From BJ22 sp031405895 (GTDB taxonomy: Bacteria > Planctomycetota > Planctomycetia > Pirellulales > Pirellulaceae), in contig JANOFL010000354.1 in the NCBI GenBank assembly GCA_031405895.1, forward strand, positions 1 through 14,626: 14,626 nt of DNA. The letters are read 5' to 3'. Below, in pieces: positions 14,474 to 14,626 of this stretch. Numbering within the stretch: position 1 is the stretch's first letter; each line of letters opens with the position of its first letter. Position numbers and translations under genes: made by a program. Under the pieces are notes generated by a model. That model did no database searches. It saw only the letters and a program-made list of their open reading frames with translations, and had not been told where the DNA came from.

Positions 14474-14626
14474 CCGCTGCGGGCGCGGGGCGATGACATC
14501 CTGCTGCTGGCCGAACATTTTCTCGCCCCGTTCGCGGTCAAGGTCCGCCGGCCGCTGCCGCAGCTGATGCCCGCCGCCCGCCGCCGGCTGCTGGCCCATG
14601 ACTGGCCGGGCAACGTCCGCGAGTTG
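14474..14626 (+). pseudogene. 5'-truncated copy of the sigma-54 activator gene (runs off the window)
   Basis: The last 153 bases match 9242-9394 of the activator gene at 148 positions with no gaps, and the match continues to the window edge. In frame it encodes PLRARGDDILLLAEHFLAPF onward to WPGNVREL, equivalent to activator residues 497-547 (end of the AAA+ core and the sensor-2 region). Two substitutions change residues (Gln to Pro, Thr to Met) and three are silent. Just upstream the sequence is unrelated to the activator, and the frame closes at a TGA at 14432-14434, so the GAF and most of the AAA+ domain are missing. It is probably a fragment left by duplication; whether the C-terminal helix-turn-helix follows cannot be seen. 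Confidence 0.85.

Overview
The window looks like a chromosomal segment of a GC-rich planctomycete (phylum Planctomycetota); this is inference from gene content. Pointers are a very large Ser/Thr kinase with a membrane anchor and a C-terminal WD40 array, an ECF sigma factor paired with a one-span anti-sigma-like protein, a FabI enoyl-ACP reductase, a GAF/sigma-54 activator, several secreted or anchored proteins with no clear family, and intergenic spaces full of short palindromic repeats. No RNA gene, CRISPR array or transposase was found.

Layout. 1-229: a low-complexity GAGCAC/GAGCAG repeat, then a good rho-independent terminator (minus strand) and a second strong hairpin. 230-2869, all minus: ECF sigma factor (2869 to 2348), anti-sigma-like membrane protein 5 bases later (2342 to 1602), then a secreted PDZ/coiled-coil protein (1504 to 230) ending at the terminator. 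This reads as a possible cell-envelope regulatory unit. 2870-3024 holds a perfect 8-bp hairpin. 3025-4452, minus: an anchored protein whose start resembles AsmA/TamB-type proteins. 4453-4811 has no gene and holds two different repeat structures. 4812-5414, minus: a small alpha/beta hydrolase (lipase-like). 5415-5625: another long inverted repeat. 5626-6435, minus: a one-span protein with a long acidic Pro/Gly-rich tail. 6709-7536, minus: fabI with a strong Shine-Dalgarno sequence.

fabI is divergent from 7754-9676 (plus), a GAF-AAA+-Fis-type sigma-54 activator; the 217-bp space between them carries a GTAGGGTG-type inverted repeat. Convergent with the activator is the 1481-residue kinase (14192 to 9747): planctomycete-type N-terminal region, complete kinase domain, one membrane span, exactly fourteen 42-residue WD40 blades, degenerate blades, and a carbohydrate-binding-like C-terminal region.

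The most unusual point is at the right edge. Bases 14474-14626 repeat 9242-9394 of the sigma-54 activator gene with 148 of 153 positions identical and no gaps, but with no 5' part of the gene. The kinase gene is therefore bracketed by two copies of the same activator segment in the same orientation. This predicts a tandem duplication (unit about 5.2 kb) or a rearrangement whose other half lies beyond the window.
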